From Palaemon carinicauda (Eukaryota; Arthropoda; Malacostraca; Decapoda; Palaemonidae), in contig NC_090763.1 in assembly GCF_036898095.1 (NCBI RefSeq), positions 61,638,667 through 61,702,666 on the forward strand: a stretch of 64,000 bases of DNA, read 5' to 3'. How positions within the stretch are numbered: position 1 is the stretch's first letter; each line of letters opens with the position of its first letter. A program made the translations under genes and the position numbers. Under the pieces are notes generated by a model. That model was not told the DNA's origin and searched no databases. It saw only the letters and a list, made by a program, of their open reading frames with translations. Shown piece after piece: positions 40,016 to 53,247 of this stretch.

Positions 40016-42120
40016 CTGTAAAGGAAAGAGACGATGAGTATTGTAGAGTCATAATATGGCTCGTATATAAAGTTAATTATTAACAAGTTAATATTAACAA
40101 GTTAATATTAACTTAAATTAATTGTGATGCACAGAAGGGTGGGTGAAAGGAGACAGACGCATGCCTCGTGTAACCCGCCCGGCTGGTTGCCGTAGCATCA
40201 GACAGTCCCAGGTGGCCGTAGGCCTCCATGGAAGGTGTCTTGATAATGGGAATTCCATCTAGAATAACCATATTATAGACTAGGCTTGAAATCTTATCAA
40301 GAAAGTCGGGGATCATGAGATCCTAGTAAGGTTCCGGCAACCAGACGTGCCAATTACACGTAGCGTGCTGGAAAGATGAAACACGCAAGAAGACAGAGTG
40401 AAAACTGAACAAAATGTACGATTCCGTACCAGTTTGTCTGCGTTAACAAGCCGTCTAGGTGCGGTTTTTAGGAGCTATCGCTAGTAAAGATAGCTGAGAG
40501 AAGGGGTGCAAGGCATCTTGCCGCCTCCGGACGGGTCCGGCATACCCCCGGCACGCCGGAAGCCGCTCGAGCAGAGTTTCTGGCATTCAAGAATGATCAT
40601 TCTATGGTCAAAAGAAGCCAGGGTGGCGGCGGCCGCCGGCAAGGAGCGGCGGTTCCGGCAGCCGGAGGCAGTCGGAGGGTGACAGGGCTAAGGATAAAGG
40701 AGCATAGCCGGGGCCGGGGGCCGGCTGCTAGTGCCGGCACTCCGGGAGGGGTCGGCAGTGTGCCGAGGCTACGAGGGAATGGAGAGGCCACGGCGGCAAG
40801 CCGGCGGCCGGCGGCGATCCCCCGGCACTCGGGGGAAGGCGGCAAGGATAAGGAAGTCACCCGTAGCGGCGGTAATGCCGGGGTAGAGGCGGCAAGGGAC
40901 AAGCACCAAAGATGGAGGTGGGATGGCAAGGCTGTACTAGCCTAGTCAAGACACCTCTGGAAAAGGTACCACCATGATAGAGGTGAATCTATCATCCTAA
41001 GCAGGGCCCGCAATGACCGGGGGCTAAGGCAGTCCAAGAGAGGACAGGGTGTACCCAAAGAAGGGGTGGAGACTCTTCATGTCGACCAAATGATAACTGA
41101 CTCCATAGCACTATGGAGGGTCTATGTATCATAGCGGACAACACTGGGAGCACCACGGGGTCCAGCACTCCAGCCTAGGGTGTAGTGTAGGACAGGGGAC
41201 ATATGAAGTCTAACCTACTGGTAGGTTAGGCTAGGCAAGAGATAGGTTGGGGGGGGAAAAGGGTCTTCTTATAAGAAAGGATGGGTTATGCACCAGAGCG
41301 GCCACCTAGGAAGGGAGATGCTCACCCTAACCTATAGTAGGTGGACCAACTGAAAAACGGTGCACGCGTATATTTCAGCAAGGTACATAAACCAGCCCTC
41401 CCAACCTAACCTGGATTAGGGTTGTTAGACCCTAATCAAGGAAGGGAGAAGACGTATCGCAAGGAAAAGGTCAAGGACCGATTCAGCTTAAAGGAGGTGA
41501 TCCTACCTTTAAGGTCCGCAACACTAAGGGAGGGGTCATTCCCTTAGGTGGGGAGGCGATACAGTACTCTGAGGAGTCTTGTCCTATCACATGTAATAGG
41601 ATACAAGATTACCAGAGGGAAGCCCTAGGGCTAGGGATGAAGAGAGCATATAGGGGTCCTATCATAAGGTTAGGTTAGCAAGGCACTCAGGATAACCTAC
41701 CCCCTATATGGTCCCTGAAGGCGAAAAACACTTGCATCACTGTCAATGGTATTGTAAAATAATGCCAAAATCTTCATAACTAACACTAGGATCACTGAAA
41801 TATCATGCATTAACACTGGTATAGGCTCACTGGCCTAGGGGCTAAACAAAGCCTACTGGTATGGGGTCAGCGAAGACCCTAACTAATGCGTCAAAAACAC
41901 GATATAAAGTTCCTAGCTATGAAGACTAAATAACTAATAGCGCTGATTAGTAATTTATATACCGGTAAGGCTGTTGCGGCTAACTAAATAAGGCATGCAA
42001 GCAACAGCAGCGTCATAAAATGGCGCTGACCGGTCTGGCAAAGCTCTGCCACAATTATGCAATTATCTCGAAAAGTAAGATTTACTTTACGGTCAGAGCT
42101 TATTTAAACAATACTTTAAC
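40016..42120 (-). other. Putative 2.1-kb intron in DIRS element 1 gag
   Basis: Bounded on the minus strand by a donor ACAAAG|GTTAAAG and an acceptor TTTCCTTTACAG|GAG. Both borders are phase 0. It includes a CpG-dense block (about 40520-40880, full of GCCGGC and CGGCGG) unlike the AT-rich surroundings. Other frames here (40597-40929, 40604-40945, 40113-40316) have no domain. Confidence 0.55.
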
Positions 42121-42168
42121 CTTTGTACTCAACTTTCCAGAAGAAGGTGAAGCTGAAGGTTGAGACAT
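42121..42168 (-). CDS. DIRS element 1 gag, putative 16-codon first exon
   Basis: ATG at 42168 opens MSQPSASPSSGKLSTK and ends exactly at a donor. Joined to the exon at 40015 it gives an N-terminus followed at once by the Cys/His cluster. That parallels element 2, whose gag begins MSDVSQAPS and then a Cys/His cluster without an intron. The match in start motif (MS..S...), phase and position supports splicing, but no transcript evidence is available here. Confidence 0.55.
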
Positions 42169-42241
42169 GGCGAGGATGCAAGCAGATAAAGTCGCACAAA
42201 GGGAAAAATACGTCCAATCGAGCGAGCTACTAGCTAAAGGA

Positions 42242-42594
42242 ATGAGGACGGACGTGACGTCATCAAAAGCAATGGCGTCCGTCTGTTTACATCGCGAGTA
42301 CCGATATCGCCACATCTAGATTGGCTGCGGCTCAGCTCCCAGCCGCTCTCTGTCCGCCATATTGAAGCGTTAACTCTATATGGGGTGTAGATAGCTATGT
42401 GGCACATTAATACATGCGTGTCCCCTGTTGATACACGATGTCTTAAGGGGAAACCCTTAGGATACTCGCTCCAGAAGTTAGAATTCTGTGATAACCTGTG
42501 GTTTAATTCTCTGGGAAAATCCTAGTAGTGATTACCCAAGGAAGCTACCAAAAAGGATCCTTCCATCAGGACGCCATGGCTTGAGCCCAAAAAA
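42242..42594. repeat. DIRS element 1, 5' terminal repeat (likely promoter side)
   Basis: Inverted copy of 33927-34265 plus a short unique tip ending GAGCCCAAAAAA. Transcription of the minus-strand genes is expected to start in or near this repeat. The gag start at 42168 lies 74 bases inside it. Confidence 0.93.
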
Positions 42595-43333
42595 GTATGT
42601 AGTAGGTGATTGACTAAGTAGCCTACTGTATTATTACACAGGTGTGCTGTACTGTAAATTGAATAGTAAAGTACTCTATGCACAATATCATGATGATGAC
42701 GATTTTCATTATAATATAGTACAATACATTATACTGTAGTACAGTATTTATTAAACTACTGTACTGCCCTGTGATAGCATTTACTGTACTTTTTAATTTC
42801 TTATTACTGGTTTCCTATCATCAGCCTACAGTAGACCCCATAAATCATACTTAATGTGTCCCAGAAGCCCATTTGAAATGTGATTTACTCAAACACTGAA
42901 TTAATTTTCCTCATAAGAAATTATGTTAATAATATTAACCTATTGCAGATCCCAAAAATCTCAATTTACATTACAATGTACAATACAAGAACAAAAAAAA
43001 AAAAAACAATTAAAAAAAAAAAAAACCTTAATACTGGTACAATTTAGTGTTACCTATTATTAGTGGAATTTACCCTCCATAGATGGATGCTAAGAATGTG
43101 AAACCCAGGATTATGGAAAAACTATCGTGTATGTACATAGGCTATTTATGAATTAATATGTGATACTTTAACTACTGGCGTAACTGGAATTCGCTGTAAG
43201 AAATGGTCAAGTGCTGGCTAGTTTAGCATTTTTTCTATGTTTAACAGCGTGTACTGACTTTTCGTCCGATGTCACTTCGTCCAAGTCTTTTTGTCCAATG
43301 TCTTTTCGTCAGATGGATTTTGGTCAAATGACA
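42595..43333. other. Intergenic DNA with TACTGTA-rich patches and a TTTTCGTCC minirepeat
   Basis: Words such as TACTGTA and ACAGTAC recur at 42640-42790. At 43255-43330 the phrase TTTTCGTCC.ATGTC recurs four times at about 18-bp spacing with drift. No gene was recognised. Confidence 0.5.
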
Positions 43334-43578
<245 letters not shown>

Positions 43579-43781
43579 CTGCTAACAACTTGATTCTGGC
43601 AATTCCCAGCCAAAAAACTTTGGTTTTCCACTGGTGTCCCCCATAATTGTCTTCATATTAGGGGATACAAAAACTCATGAATGGGTTGTTTGCCTCAGTA
43701 ATCATGGTCAGAAATGCATAAAATACAAGATCGCAGTAGGAAAAATACATGGTTCATGCATTTGGTTGGAAATTAAAATAT

Positions 43782-43873
<92 letters not shown>
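43782..43873. repeat. Compound (CA)n(AT)n microsatellite
   Basis: CA run 43782-43808, then AT run 43809-43873. Confidence 0.96.
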
Positions 43874-43875
<2 letters not shown>

Positions 43876-45454
43876 ACACAAAAACACACATATGTCACAC
43901 ATTTATGTATGTATGTATGTACTTTATAAATTATATGCATAGATAAGGACATGCACCCTATGTTAGGTTAGGTAAGGATCCAAGTTTTCATTCAACTCTT
44001 TCCGATTCCTAAGCCCAAAAAAACTAATTTCTTCACAGTTGATCTTAAAACGATACCTCTACCTCTAAAACAATGTGTTTTTTTTACAGAAATCGTCAAA
44101 ATCCCTCGAAACGCAGAAACTGAAAAATCACAGCTTCAGTTACAAGATGTAGGTCTAGTCCCAGTCGAAAGCAAAAAATTTACTATTCTGATATCATTAC
44201 TTACTGAGTAGCCAAGAGCTTGTAATATTATTTCTTAGTAACATCAAAATATATCAACATAGCATCTTACAATCTCATTTGAAACCATTAGCATCTCATT
44301 ACTTACCTAAGCATCTTCAACATACAAACTTTCATCCTAAAATTGAAATCTAATATGGTTAGCCTAAACCTATACGATGTTTTCCTACGAGTAGGAGTTC
44401 CATAACATAACCTAAAACATCACGAACTATAGGAGTAGCAAATACTTGGAACTTAAAACGGGTAAATAATAAATCATAGAAAATATCAAATAAAAATACT
44501 GTACTGTACCGTACTCACCATAATGCACTTTAACTTTGCCTCGTCTTCTGTAAATCGTCTTGCTTTTCTTTAGGCTAACTCTGACTGAAATTCGCTAATG
44601 CAGTTATTTGCCAGTCTTCTTCTGATATGGCAGAATTGGTTAAGTAAGTGTATTATAACATCTAAACATTTAAAACACCGACGAATACTGTACAATAATT
44701 CACACGGTTTTACCAACAACACCTCCTGCACTTCAATCACCAAAAGTAAACTCGCACTTTTGACATGAAAAATGTTATACAGAGCGATGTCTGTACGTTC
44801 TACCTTCTGTATCATTACACTAATCATTCATGATTTATACAAATGTACATTTAATTAGGTATCTATGATTCAACCAATGAAACAATGTCTAATTAAGGGA
44901 TCATCCAACACTACACAACACCGACGGACACACTAAGTGACTAGACTAAGAGACTTTAAGTCTTCCTAAAAACGTAAACAGAAGGTAATATTCCGATTGG
45001 TTCCAATTTTCGTGTCTAATAATTCAGCCAATAATAAGACAGCTAAAATGTTCTTAATATTATTGTGGGATAGAATGAATTATGAGGCAGGCCATTCTCA
45101 AGAGTGGGATAAGGCGTCAGGTTTGAAAAGAGCCAGAATTATGGAGACATAATTGGGCAATATATTCGCACACCTAGGCCTAGGTCATAGGAATTTTGAC
45201 TAAGTTAAAATCAAAAGATGCTGAGCAGTGAGAGGGAAGAAGGAAGTCATAACTGAGGAAAAGTAAAAAGGATAACAAGTGCCAAAAGGATGCTTCAAGG
45301 ACATCTGAGCAATGGTTTCTGTGAACCTTGGTAGAGAGCCAAGATTAGACAGGACGTATGAATTCGGGACATGTGATGGAAATAAAATATTTCGTTTCTA
45401 AGCATTGTTTGGAAAAAGAAAGTTATGGGGAAAAGTTTTCTAGAATATATTAAT
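43874..45454. other. Intergenic DNA, nothing recognised
   Basis: No exon, RNA or known repeat stood out. An 85-codon minus-strand frame at 44570-44827 has no recognisable domain. Confidence 0.4.
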
Positions 45455-45571
45455 ACAGTTTTTTTTTTCCTCACTGGGTTATTTTTCCCTGTTGGAGCCC
45501 TTGGGCTTACAAGTATCCTGCTTTTCCAACTAGGGTTAAAGCTTACCTAGTAATAATAATAATAATAATAA
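45455..45571 (+). mobile_element. LINE 3'-UTR tail, 5'-truncated copy
   Basis: TCCCTGTTGGAGCCCTTGGG ... CTTTTCCAACTAGGGTTAAA ... TAGTAATAATAAT matches the tail joined to the LINE at 32 kb. The (AAT)n end runs into the next element. Confidence 0.82.
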
Positions 45572-45587
45572 TATGTAGAAAAGCACT

Positions 45588-46190
45588 TATCCGAGTGCAG
45601 ACCTCCACCACGGCAACTTATTTCTCAAAACCAGAGTGCCTTTCCCAAAATCAATTGATCACTTCCAGATCTTTGCATAACAGTTTAAAACCCCTGCAAG
45701 TTTCATCACTTTACGATTAAAATTGTGGCCATATGGTTGATGAGAGGAATTTGACTTTTTGCTGGACCTTGGATTCGACCCTTACCTCCTACCTTAAAAG
45801 CTCTTTACCTAAGTTTAAAATCCTGCAATTTTCATTATGATTAAAATTATGGCCATATGGTTGATGACCGGAATTTGACCTTTTGCTTGACATTGACCTT
45901 AACTCGTATTAAAAGAGTGGATTTTCATATACTCAAATGTGAACCAAGTTTGAAGTCTCTGTTACGATACCCAAACTTATGGCTTATTACGTGAATTGGA
46001 CATTTGCTTGACCGTGACCTTTGACCTTGAACTTCCAAAATTTAATTATTGCCAACTCTTTACATAGCAGTTAATGCCTGCAAGTTCCATTACTCTACGA
46101 TTAAAATTGTGACCAGGAAGCTGTTCACAAACAAACACACAAACTAGGGATAAAACATAACCGCCTTCCAACCTCATTGGCAGAGGTAAT
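45588..46190. mobile_element. Dispersed MITE-like element rich in AGGTCA half-sites, copy 2
   Basis: Shares GAGTGCAGACCTCCACCACG, ATTAAAATTGTGGCCATATG, GAACCAAGTTTGAAGTCTCT and CAGGAAGCTGTTCACAAACA with copy 1 (8021-8496), in the same orientation. It is longer because the segment with TTAAAATTRTGGCCATATGG is duplicated. The ends are again loosely inverted (ACCTCCACC / ACCTCTGCC). It sits just after a LINE tail. Confidence 0.75.
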
Positions 46191-47895
46191 GATAGTATTA
46201 ATAATAGAACAAGTACAGTACACGAAAGTAGAAGTAGGAAAAATGGTTATTAGTAAATATAACAATTAGTTAGTTGAAGTAAAAGCTGAAACCTCCAAAA
46301 GTTGAAAAGGATTTGGGTTTATTAATTTGGGCATCATGATCCAGCGCTGGGGGCGAGGAGGCCATTCAGCACAAAACTGCCAGCAGGGAGAACACTGTAA
46401 TTACCCTTCAAAGTAACAGTTCAAGAGGTTGGACAGCAATGCGATATAAATCAGCAGGAACAAAGGGAAAGGGCTAAAAAGTGGGTGTAACATGGGACTA
46501 AAGGAATGTAAAGACCTCAACAAAGAAAAGTTGGAGAATAAGGGATGAAAATGTAAATGTAAGGAACTTATAAGGAGAAAATGGATAAATTAGACGATGG
46601 TTAAAAACAAAAGTAGGTATAGATAATGACTTTGTAGCTGCGCGAAGGTGTCATAGACATTAGAAGTAAAGTCGCCAGCCGTAGGATGATGAAGTTAATT
46701 GTTTTATTAAATTAAAAGGCCTATTATTAGAGTTTTAATTTCATGACATCTTCAAATCCTAGTCAGTCACTTAAAACAAACTTTTACCTCTATTATACAT
46801 CTTGCTAGTAATCCCACCAGTTCTTGTCTTCCCTCTATTCAACCTCATAGGTAGCCTACTATACCTTTCTTAAATCTTCATTTCTACATACATCCTCAGC
46901 AGTAGGCCTACGTTAATCCTTACAAGTCCTTCTTTGCTTCAAAATATTCACTCCAGGGTTTCATTGATGTCGGACAGTCTCTCTCCACTTAATTTTCAAT
47001 TCTGAAATCCATTTATCATTAAACTTTTCCTCTGTATTTACTTCACTTGGAAGAGCTTTTTATTATCTACAAAGTTCTTGTTCCCTTTTCTCCTTAATTT
47101 TTGTTACTGGCCATCCATTTTTATCTTGCCTTATCCTGACGGCCCTATCTATAGTTGTGTCACAGTCCAGTCTTTCCTTCTGTCATGAGACTGCGCCTCA
47201 CATAACCTACTGTATTTTGTTCCTCTCTAAACCTTTCATTTCCTCGTACTATAATTTAACGAACTTACTCCTTTTCTTTATGCTACGATAACGACAAACG
47301 CTCTTTCATGTTAAAATGGAATTTTTAAAAATACGTCCATCCAGTGAAACAGGAAAAAACATAGGGTATAAATCTTGACCAATTTTGTCCTTTTTCAAGA
47401 CTTCTTAGCCCAGGCTGACATACAGTACGTAGTCGAAATTTACACAATTTAAGCCAAGATGAGAGTACAAATGAATATACAAAAGTTGGAAAAAATATAA
47501 ACTTCTGTGAGTACAGTAGCAATAATAATATCATTTGCATAATTTTTGCCTGGTCTGCTGTGGACAATAAATTGCCCTTAAAAATCGTTTTGAAATAATT
47601 GGATCAAGTTTATACAAACTGTATTTAAATTTAACTTCATCATCATAGAATAAGATAGCATTTTCACTTGTCCAATTCTTGAATCTTCCTTATTTCAAGC
47701 TGCTGTATTTTTTAGAAAATAATTTTTCTCCTTGACCAGTAAAGAATTGTCACAACTCATGAGCGATTTGAAAAAAAAAATAGCATTTAGTCAGGAAGTT
47801 AATTAAAATCAATGTTTTTATTGCAGTTTTGCATCTACTTTATGTGACACATCAACACAATGGATACATCTTTAAAATTAATAACATATGATAGT
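46191..47895. other. Intergenic DNA, nothing recognised
   Basis: AT-rich DNA without exons or repeats I can name. The 80-codon minus-strand frame at 47325-47567 looks random. Confidence 0.4.
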
Positions 47896-48318
47896 CAGGG
47901 TGGCCAGACGTTCCGTATTTGACAGGATTGTCCTACATTTATGACATTTGTCCCGTGCCTTGTATCGACCCTTCCCGGGAGTCCTTCTATCCCGTATTAT
48001 CAATATTTGAAAAAATACAATATATTTGTGAAATTTTAGTTTTAATATCCTTTAAAGATGCAAAAAATGCTTGATTGCAATATTGTACTGCTTTCACATG
48101 CAATGAACAACTCTTTGTAGCAAAATATACAATGAACATAGTGTACTTTAAAACAAAAGAACTCATTGAAATAGGTCCTGGACAATCTGGAGCCAGCTGA
48201 GAATGATTTTGCGTTTTCTCACTGCTGGCGTAACTTCACGTAAACTGTATCTATTTTGTTCAACTACCTCTCCAATTCAGGCGGCCCTTATTTCAATCTT
48301 TAAAATCTGGTCACCCTG
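47896..48318. mobile_element. hAT-like MITE, 423 bp
   Basis: The left end CAGGGTGGCCAGA and the right end, read inward, CAGGGTGACCAGA are inverted with one mismatch. CAGGG-type ends are typical of hAT transposons. The flanking octamers ATGATAGT and ATAATATT agree at six of eight bases, a decayed target duplication. The interior has no intact transposase frame. Confidence 0.75.
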
Positions 48319-48359
48319 ATAATATTAAAAGCAGTTTTTGTTACATGTTACTCTAATTT

Positions 48360-48460
48360 TCATGTCTTCTCTCTGGCTATTTCCTTTCCACACAGGGCAG
48401 TTGCCCCTGTTGTAACCCTTGAGGCTATAGCTTTCTGCGTTTCCAAGGATTGTAGCTTCA

Positions 48461-48494
<34 letters not shown>
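48360..48494 (+). mobile_element. LINE 3'-UTR tail, diverged copy
   Basis: GTTGCCCCTGTTGTAACCCT ... TTTCCAAGGATTGTAGCTTC ... (AAT)n matches the other LINE tails at lower identity, so it is an older insertion. Confidence 0.7.
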
Positions 48495-48496
<2 letters not shown>

Positions 48497-51400
48497 TACT
48501 GGTAGATTGAATTCAGAATGTCATTGGTGCAGTAGTTTGCTTTCCAGATTTAGGTATGATACTCAAGTTATATGCAATTAATGTTTGAAGTGTGAATTCT
48601 TTTTTTCTACAGTATAGTTGACATTTTATATAGTTCCTTTAGGACAGATAGCCATCCATATCTGTGCGTATTACATTTGGATTTCCAGGCGAATAAAGAA
48701 TTCTGTGGATAATATACAACCTGCCTTTACACTCAATACTTACACACTATAAAGGCACTGCACATATATGCACTGTAAAAGGGACATGATTTTACAAAAT
48801 ACAGAGGTACAGTACATACAGTACTGATACTGTATTGTAATGATGTATGTACATGGTGTACTGTACTGTACAATGTATGTACTGTAGTGAAGTTCTGTAT
48901 GTATACACTACACAGCATGTATTGTACATGTTACACTAAGGCAATAGTATACTGTATATCTGTACTATTTTAAAATAATCTTAGCTATTCAGGGACTTGC
49001 CGACTTCTCCAAACTTCCTTCACGATGATCGTATTGTAAACACTGAAGCTTTATTTAATTACTTGTTAGTTCTTAGAAGTGGAGACCCAGATGACATTGG
49101 ACGAAGGCTATCATGAGAAACAGGTGATGTAGAGGAATGCATGTCAGGAGTTGGACAGAAAAAGAACAAAGTTGTGTTGGGAGCTGATGACATTGATGGT
49201 TCTGGACTGCCTACTGTTCCTCTACTGTATGGTTGATCCTTTTTCATTTTGAAAAAGAAGATTGTAATGGGTAATCACTATATCTGCATTCTTATTTGGT
49301 CTTGTTCATAGAAGAAGTAACAGCTTCTGTTAATTTTGCCATTCGTATCTACAACTCCTGAAAACTTTACTCAGTTCTGTCTCATCAATGTCTTCATGTT
49401 CGTTTTATGTCATAAACTGCATTCATAAACTATTCTTGATACTCCTGTATACATTAAAAAATACTGTACCTTCATTTAACATGTTTCCAGTATATACTGT
49501 AGTACTACGTAATTTAGAGGTAAACTTTCTTCATTATAAGTACATAGATAACACTCAAGATACAGAATGTAGCAAAAGACTGAGGACCATGCGGGGCAGA
49601 GTGCAGGTATCTATATGCTGGGTACAGCAAATGACTTGTTGCTCACATGAGTCAAGCCACCGACTCGACTACGTGATGAGCTGATGACTAGGTTGTTGGA
49701 TGGAGTGCTGTAAAATATATTCCAAGCTCTTTACTGTCCATGGAAAGTAAATTTTCCATGTATACTTTTGCTACATATCAATAGGTCAACGACGTGTAAT
49801 AAAACCTGTGAATAAGGAATAAGGAAGGCGAATTTTGGTTGTAAGACAGGAGATAATGTACTGCGCATTACCTAATGTTTTTTCGTACTGGTAGATGCAC
49901 TCACAACAATCTCAGTATATGTATCACCTAACGATATAATTGTGGAAATGGAAACAGCTGATTTTATCAAACTGAACTGTTCCACATGAATTTATTTACT
50001 TAATGAATTTATTTACTTAATCTTTCCTTATTAGTGAAAACCAAAATCACTCAGCAAGGTTAAGGGAGAGGGGTTTGTTTAACAGTTATATAAATTATTG
50101 GTATATTTGAGCAGGAAAATTCACTGCAGACCTGGTTATTGATAACTTAAGACCGTCGTCACTATCTTCCCTGAAAAACAGTCAATAGTATGAGCAAATA
50201 AATAAGATTAATAAATACAAGAGCTAGGGGATAAAAAATGGGAATCACTTGCTAAAGATCAGGAGCAAAGGAAACAATCAGTATGGAGGACTAATTGAAA
50301 ATCGTTAGAACGAACGAGAGAGAGAGAGGAAGGAACCTGTCCCGAGGGAGACCCAGCAAGGTCGTGAATAAAAAACTGAATAATAGCAGTTATATACCTT
50401 AGAAATGGTGCTATAGGAGCATTTCACTGGGCGACACGGGTCGGAGCCCAGAAAAAAAATTTAGAAATTTCTTCTTGCACATAAACAGCAATGTTGTTAT
50501 TTTCTTGAAATATATGAATAAACAAAATATTTTTAAAGTGTATTGAATATAAGGCTGAAATGTAATTATTTGATCATTTGACCCTATTATAATCATGTTG
50601 ATCTTGGGGAAAACCAAAATCACCACCGCAGAAAATTTTACATTCGATATCCATCTAGAAATGTAAACAAATGAAAACCTATTCATTGACCATTCAAACT
50701 CACAAAACAATATGAATAGAGAACATATGACAAATAGTCCTTAACCCAGAGCAGTGCAATGTAACAACAGGAACAAATGAAGGATTACCAAAGACACGTT
50801 AACTAAAACTAACTTGACAAATCCCATCTTAAGTCTCTCTGGATAACTTAAACATTCCGAAAATATACGCTTCAAATCCCCTATTAGCCTTCGCATAAAG
50901 CACCAAATGAATGCGGATGTTCATAAAACTGCTGCGTATTCAGGGGACATTCACAAAATAAAATATTCTTAAACAAGTAGTAGACATAGCTTGATATTCT
51001 TGTTCTATTACAAAACCCAAGAAGAAAAAAAAATGTTATTCCCAAAATTTAACCATTGTTCACTCGCTGTATATAGTCAAGCAGGGGTTGGTGCTTCCTT
51101 TCAGTGGCTTTGACGAAAATATTACTGTTTGAATTTTTCCTGTTATCAGTACCCCAACACAGGTTCCAATAACACTCAATAGATGGTGTTGTAGGTTAAT
51201 AACATACAAGAGGATAGGATATTATGGGGAAGGGAAGTTTTTTCCTCATTTTTTTTTTTTCATGTAAAGGTAGGGAAACCGAAGCTTCAAAAAGGTTAAG
51301 CATGCTGAACACCAGGTAATGTTCACTGAAATAATGTATATCAAAGAGACAAAGATTAAAAATTTCATATAACGGCAAACCAAGACTATGAATAGAAGAA

Positions 51401-52940
51401 AATAGACGAATAATTGATTTACATACTTATGGAAACTGCTAAAATACAATCAGTCAGCAGACAAAAATTGACTGGTGGTAATTCACAAATAAACTTATAT
51501 ATCATTATAGCACAATATCAATCAAAATATGAATAAATTAAAATTGGAAGATACAAAAACAGCCCACTAAATAAAATGATGCAGGTAACTACCACAAACT
51601 GTTGGGGATTTGTATCCATGTGCCACCCTATCTGAGACCCCTAAGTTTTTCATAATCATTCCTTTGGTGGAAGACATGACTTGGAAAAGAGGAAACATAT
51701 AATTAAGGTATGTAAACAATAAAGATTTGTAGTGAAAAAACTATAATTAATCAAGGCTTTAAAAATGCAAAAGAAGTCTCCTGCTAAGGATAATTTATTA
51801 TAAAATCAGAAATACATTATAATACAACAGACACAAATGAAAATTTACATATTAAAAGTATTATTTACAGTATCATATCGAATACAAATGTCTAAATATA
51901 TATCACACACACTATACCTACTTAAGGGTTAGGTAAATTACCTTTTATACACAAGAATGATTACTACTATAATTACAATTAAGCATATAAATGCTCTAAT
52001 ACGAGAGATGCTTATGCAGTCTACATACTGTATGTTGTACTGTACATATTTACAAGCATGGAATATGTGTAAATAATGTTATACAAATAAATAGATAAGG
52101 AAATGATGAATCTATGTACAGAAATAACTGTGAATACATCATCATACTCTCAGACTTCAATTATCTAATTCAAATCAACAAAAATAAGCAATATTCAATT
52201 CATCCTAAATTCATGAAACAGGGTCACTTTAAACTTGAACCATCCCCATAACAAATAGCATAAAAATGATTTGTACTAAATTTTATCAATACTATTTTCA
52301 AACATTTAAAATACAGTACACATTTTCATTAAACGATAGGTGTTTACCATCTTAGTACTTCTGAACACTTACACACAAAAAAAACAAAAAACTGATGTCT
52401 TTCCTTTTAAGAATGATTCTTAGGAAATCAACTCAGGAAAAAAATACAACCTTACAATCGCATGTAAGTTTGTGCTTTGACAACATAATCACTTCCAAAC
52501 AACAGAAAGCTTAACAAATAGAAAATCTAAAGCTTATAAAAGGGCATTTCCCTTTACCTTGAAGTGTACACATGAAGTATGTTATAAGGTATTTCCTGAA
52601 AAACAATTACTGTAAGTACAGTATTCACTACAGTGTTGCCATTGAAAGTCATTTGAGATTTAAGGATTATTTTCACAATTGGCAGAGCTGTCCTTCTAAT
52701 GCTTCATATACATAACTGAAATGGCAATTACACTGACATAGAATATACAACTTTGCATAAAATATTGTAAACATGTAGACTGGTAACGAATATAAAGCTA
52801 ATATTGCACAAATTATTAAAGCAAAATGAAAATTACTAAAGGTTTTGGTGACTCATGAAAGTCAAAGCATTTTAAAAGTATGAAATCTAACTTGAAACCT
52901 AATTGCCAACATTGTATAGGAAATATACCTGGCACTAAAG
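48495..52940. other. Long AT-rich tract, nothing recognised
   Basis: TACTGTA/TACAGTA words cluster at 48760-48960. The rest lacks clear repeats and stays AT-rich. With a possible minus-strand terminal exon at the far right, this could be intergenic or a very long untranslated or intron region, but the sequence does not decide. Confidence 0.35.
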
Positions 52941-53247
52941 GGTTTGAAGGTCACTCATGAATGGCAGAGGGAAGGAACAAAGGCAATGCCCTACTGACAG
53001 ACAATGACCAACAGACTGACCATATAAACAAATGATCAGCAACCTAATGCCCTCTCCACCCAAGCTAGGACCAGGAACAACTAGCCAATGGCTGCTGATG
53101 ACTCAGCAGGTAGACCAATAGGCTTCCCAAAACCCCCGTCCCTAGTTCACAAGGATGGTGACATTACTGACACTACATGAAATTATCGAGCTTGACAGGG
53201 TCTTCAACCCCAGTTCAACATATAGATAGGCAGTGTGTTTCCAATAG
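52941..53247 (-). mobile_element. tRNA-derived SINE, copy 2 (diverged)
   Basis: The same body as 12021-12333 (GGTCACTCATGAATGGCAGA, CTCTCCACCCAAGCTAGGAC, AATGGCTGCTGATGACT, GTTCACAAGGATGGTGA). The tRNA-like head is decayed: the B box region reads TCTTCAACCCC and the A box TTCCAATAGTCT. Orientation is the same, minus. Confidence 0.85.

Larger units (their letters stand above)
33880..42594 (-). mobile_element. DIRS-like tyrosine-recombinase retrotransposon, element 1
   Basis: This is an 8.7-kb minus-strand element with the full DIRS layout: inverted terminal repeats (33927-34265 and 42242-42580, 339 bp each, one mismatch noticed), gag, RT-RNase H and YR in overlapping frames, and an internal complementary region at the 3' side (34338-34433). 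The 3' (left) end has a 47-base extension beyond the shared repeat and the 5' (right) end a 14-base one. Both tips are A/T runs of 5-6 bases. No target duplication is evident, as expected for insertion by a tyrosine recombinase. The near-identical repeats suggest recent insertion. DIRS-like elements are known to be common in decapods. Confidence 0.93.

Noticed and set aside
40597..40945. Two opposite frames of about 110 codons in the CpG-dense block
   Set aside because: Open only because GC-rich sequence lacks stops; no domain on either strand.
44570..44827. 85-codon minus-strand frame
   Set aside because: No domain, codon bias or conserved neighbour; composition matches the AT-rich background.
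49059..49247. 62-codon minus-strand frame with SPEPSMSSAPNT and SSTSPVSHDS
   Set aside because: The Ser/Pro-rich tail is reminiscent of pogo/Tigger-type transposase ends, but no upstream domain exists nearby and the frame is short, so I do not call it.
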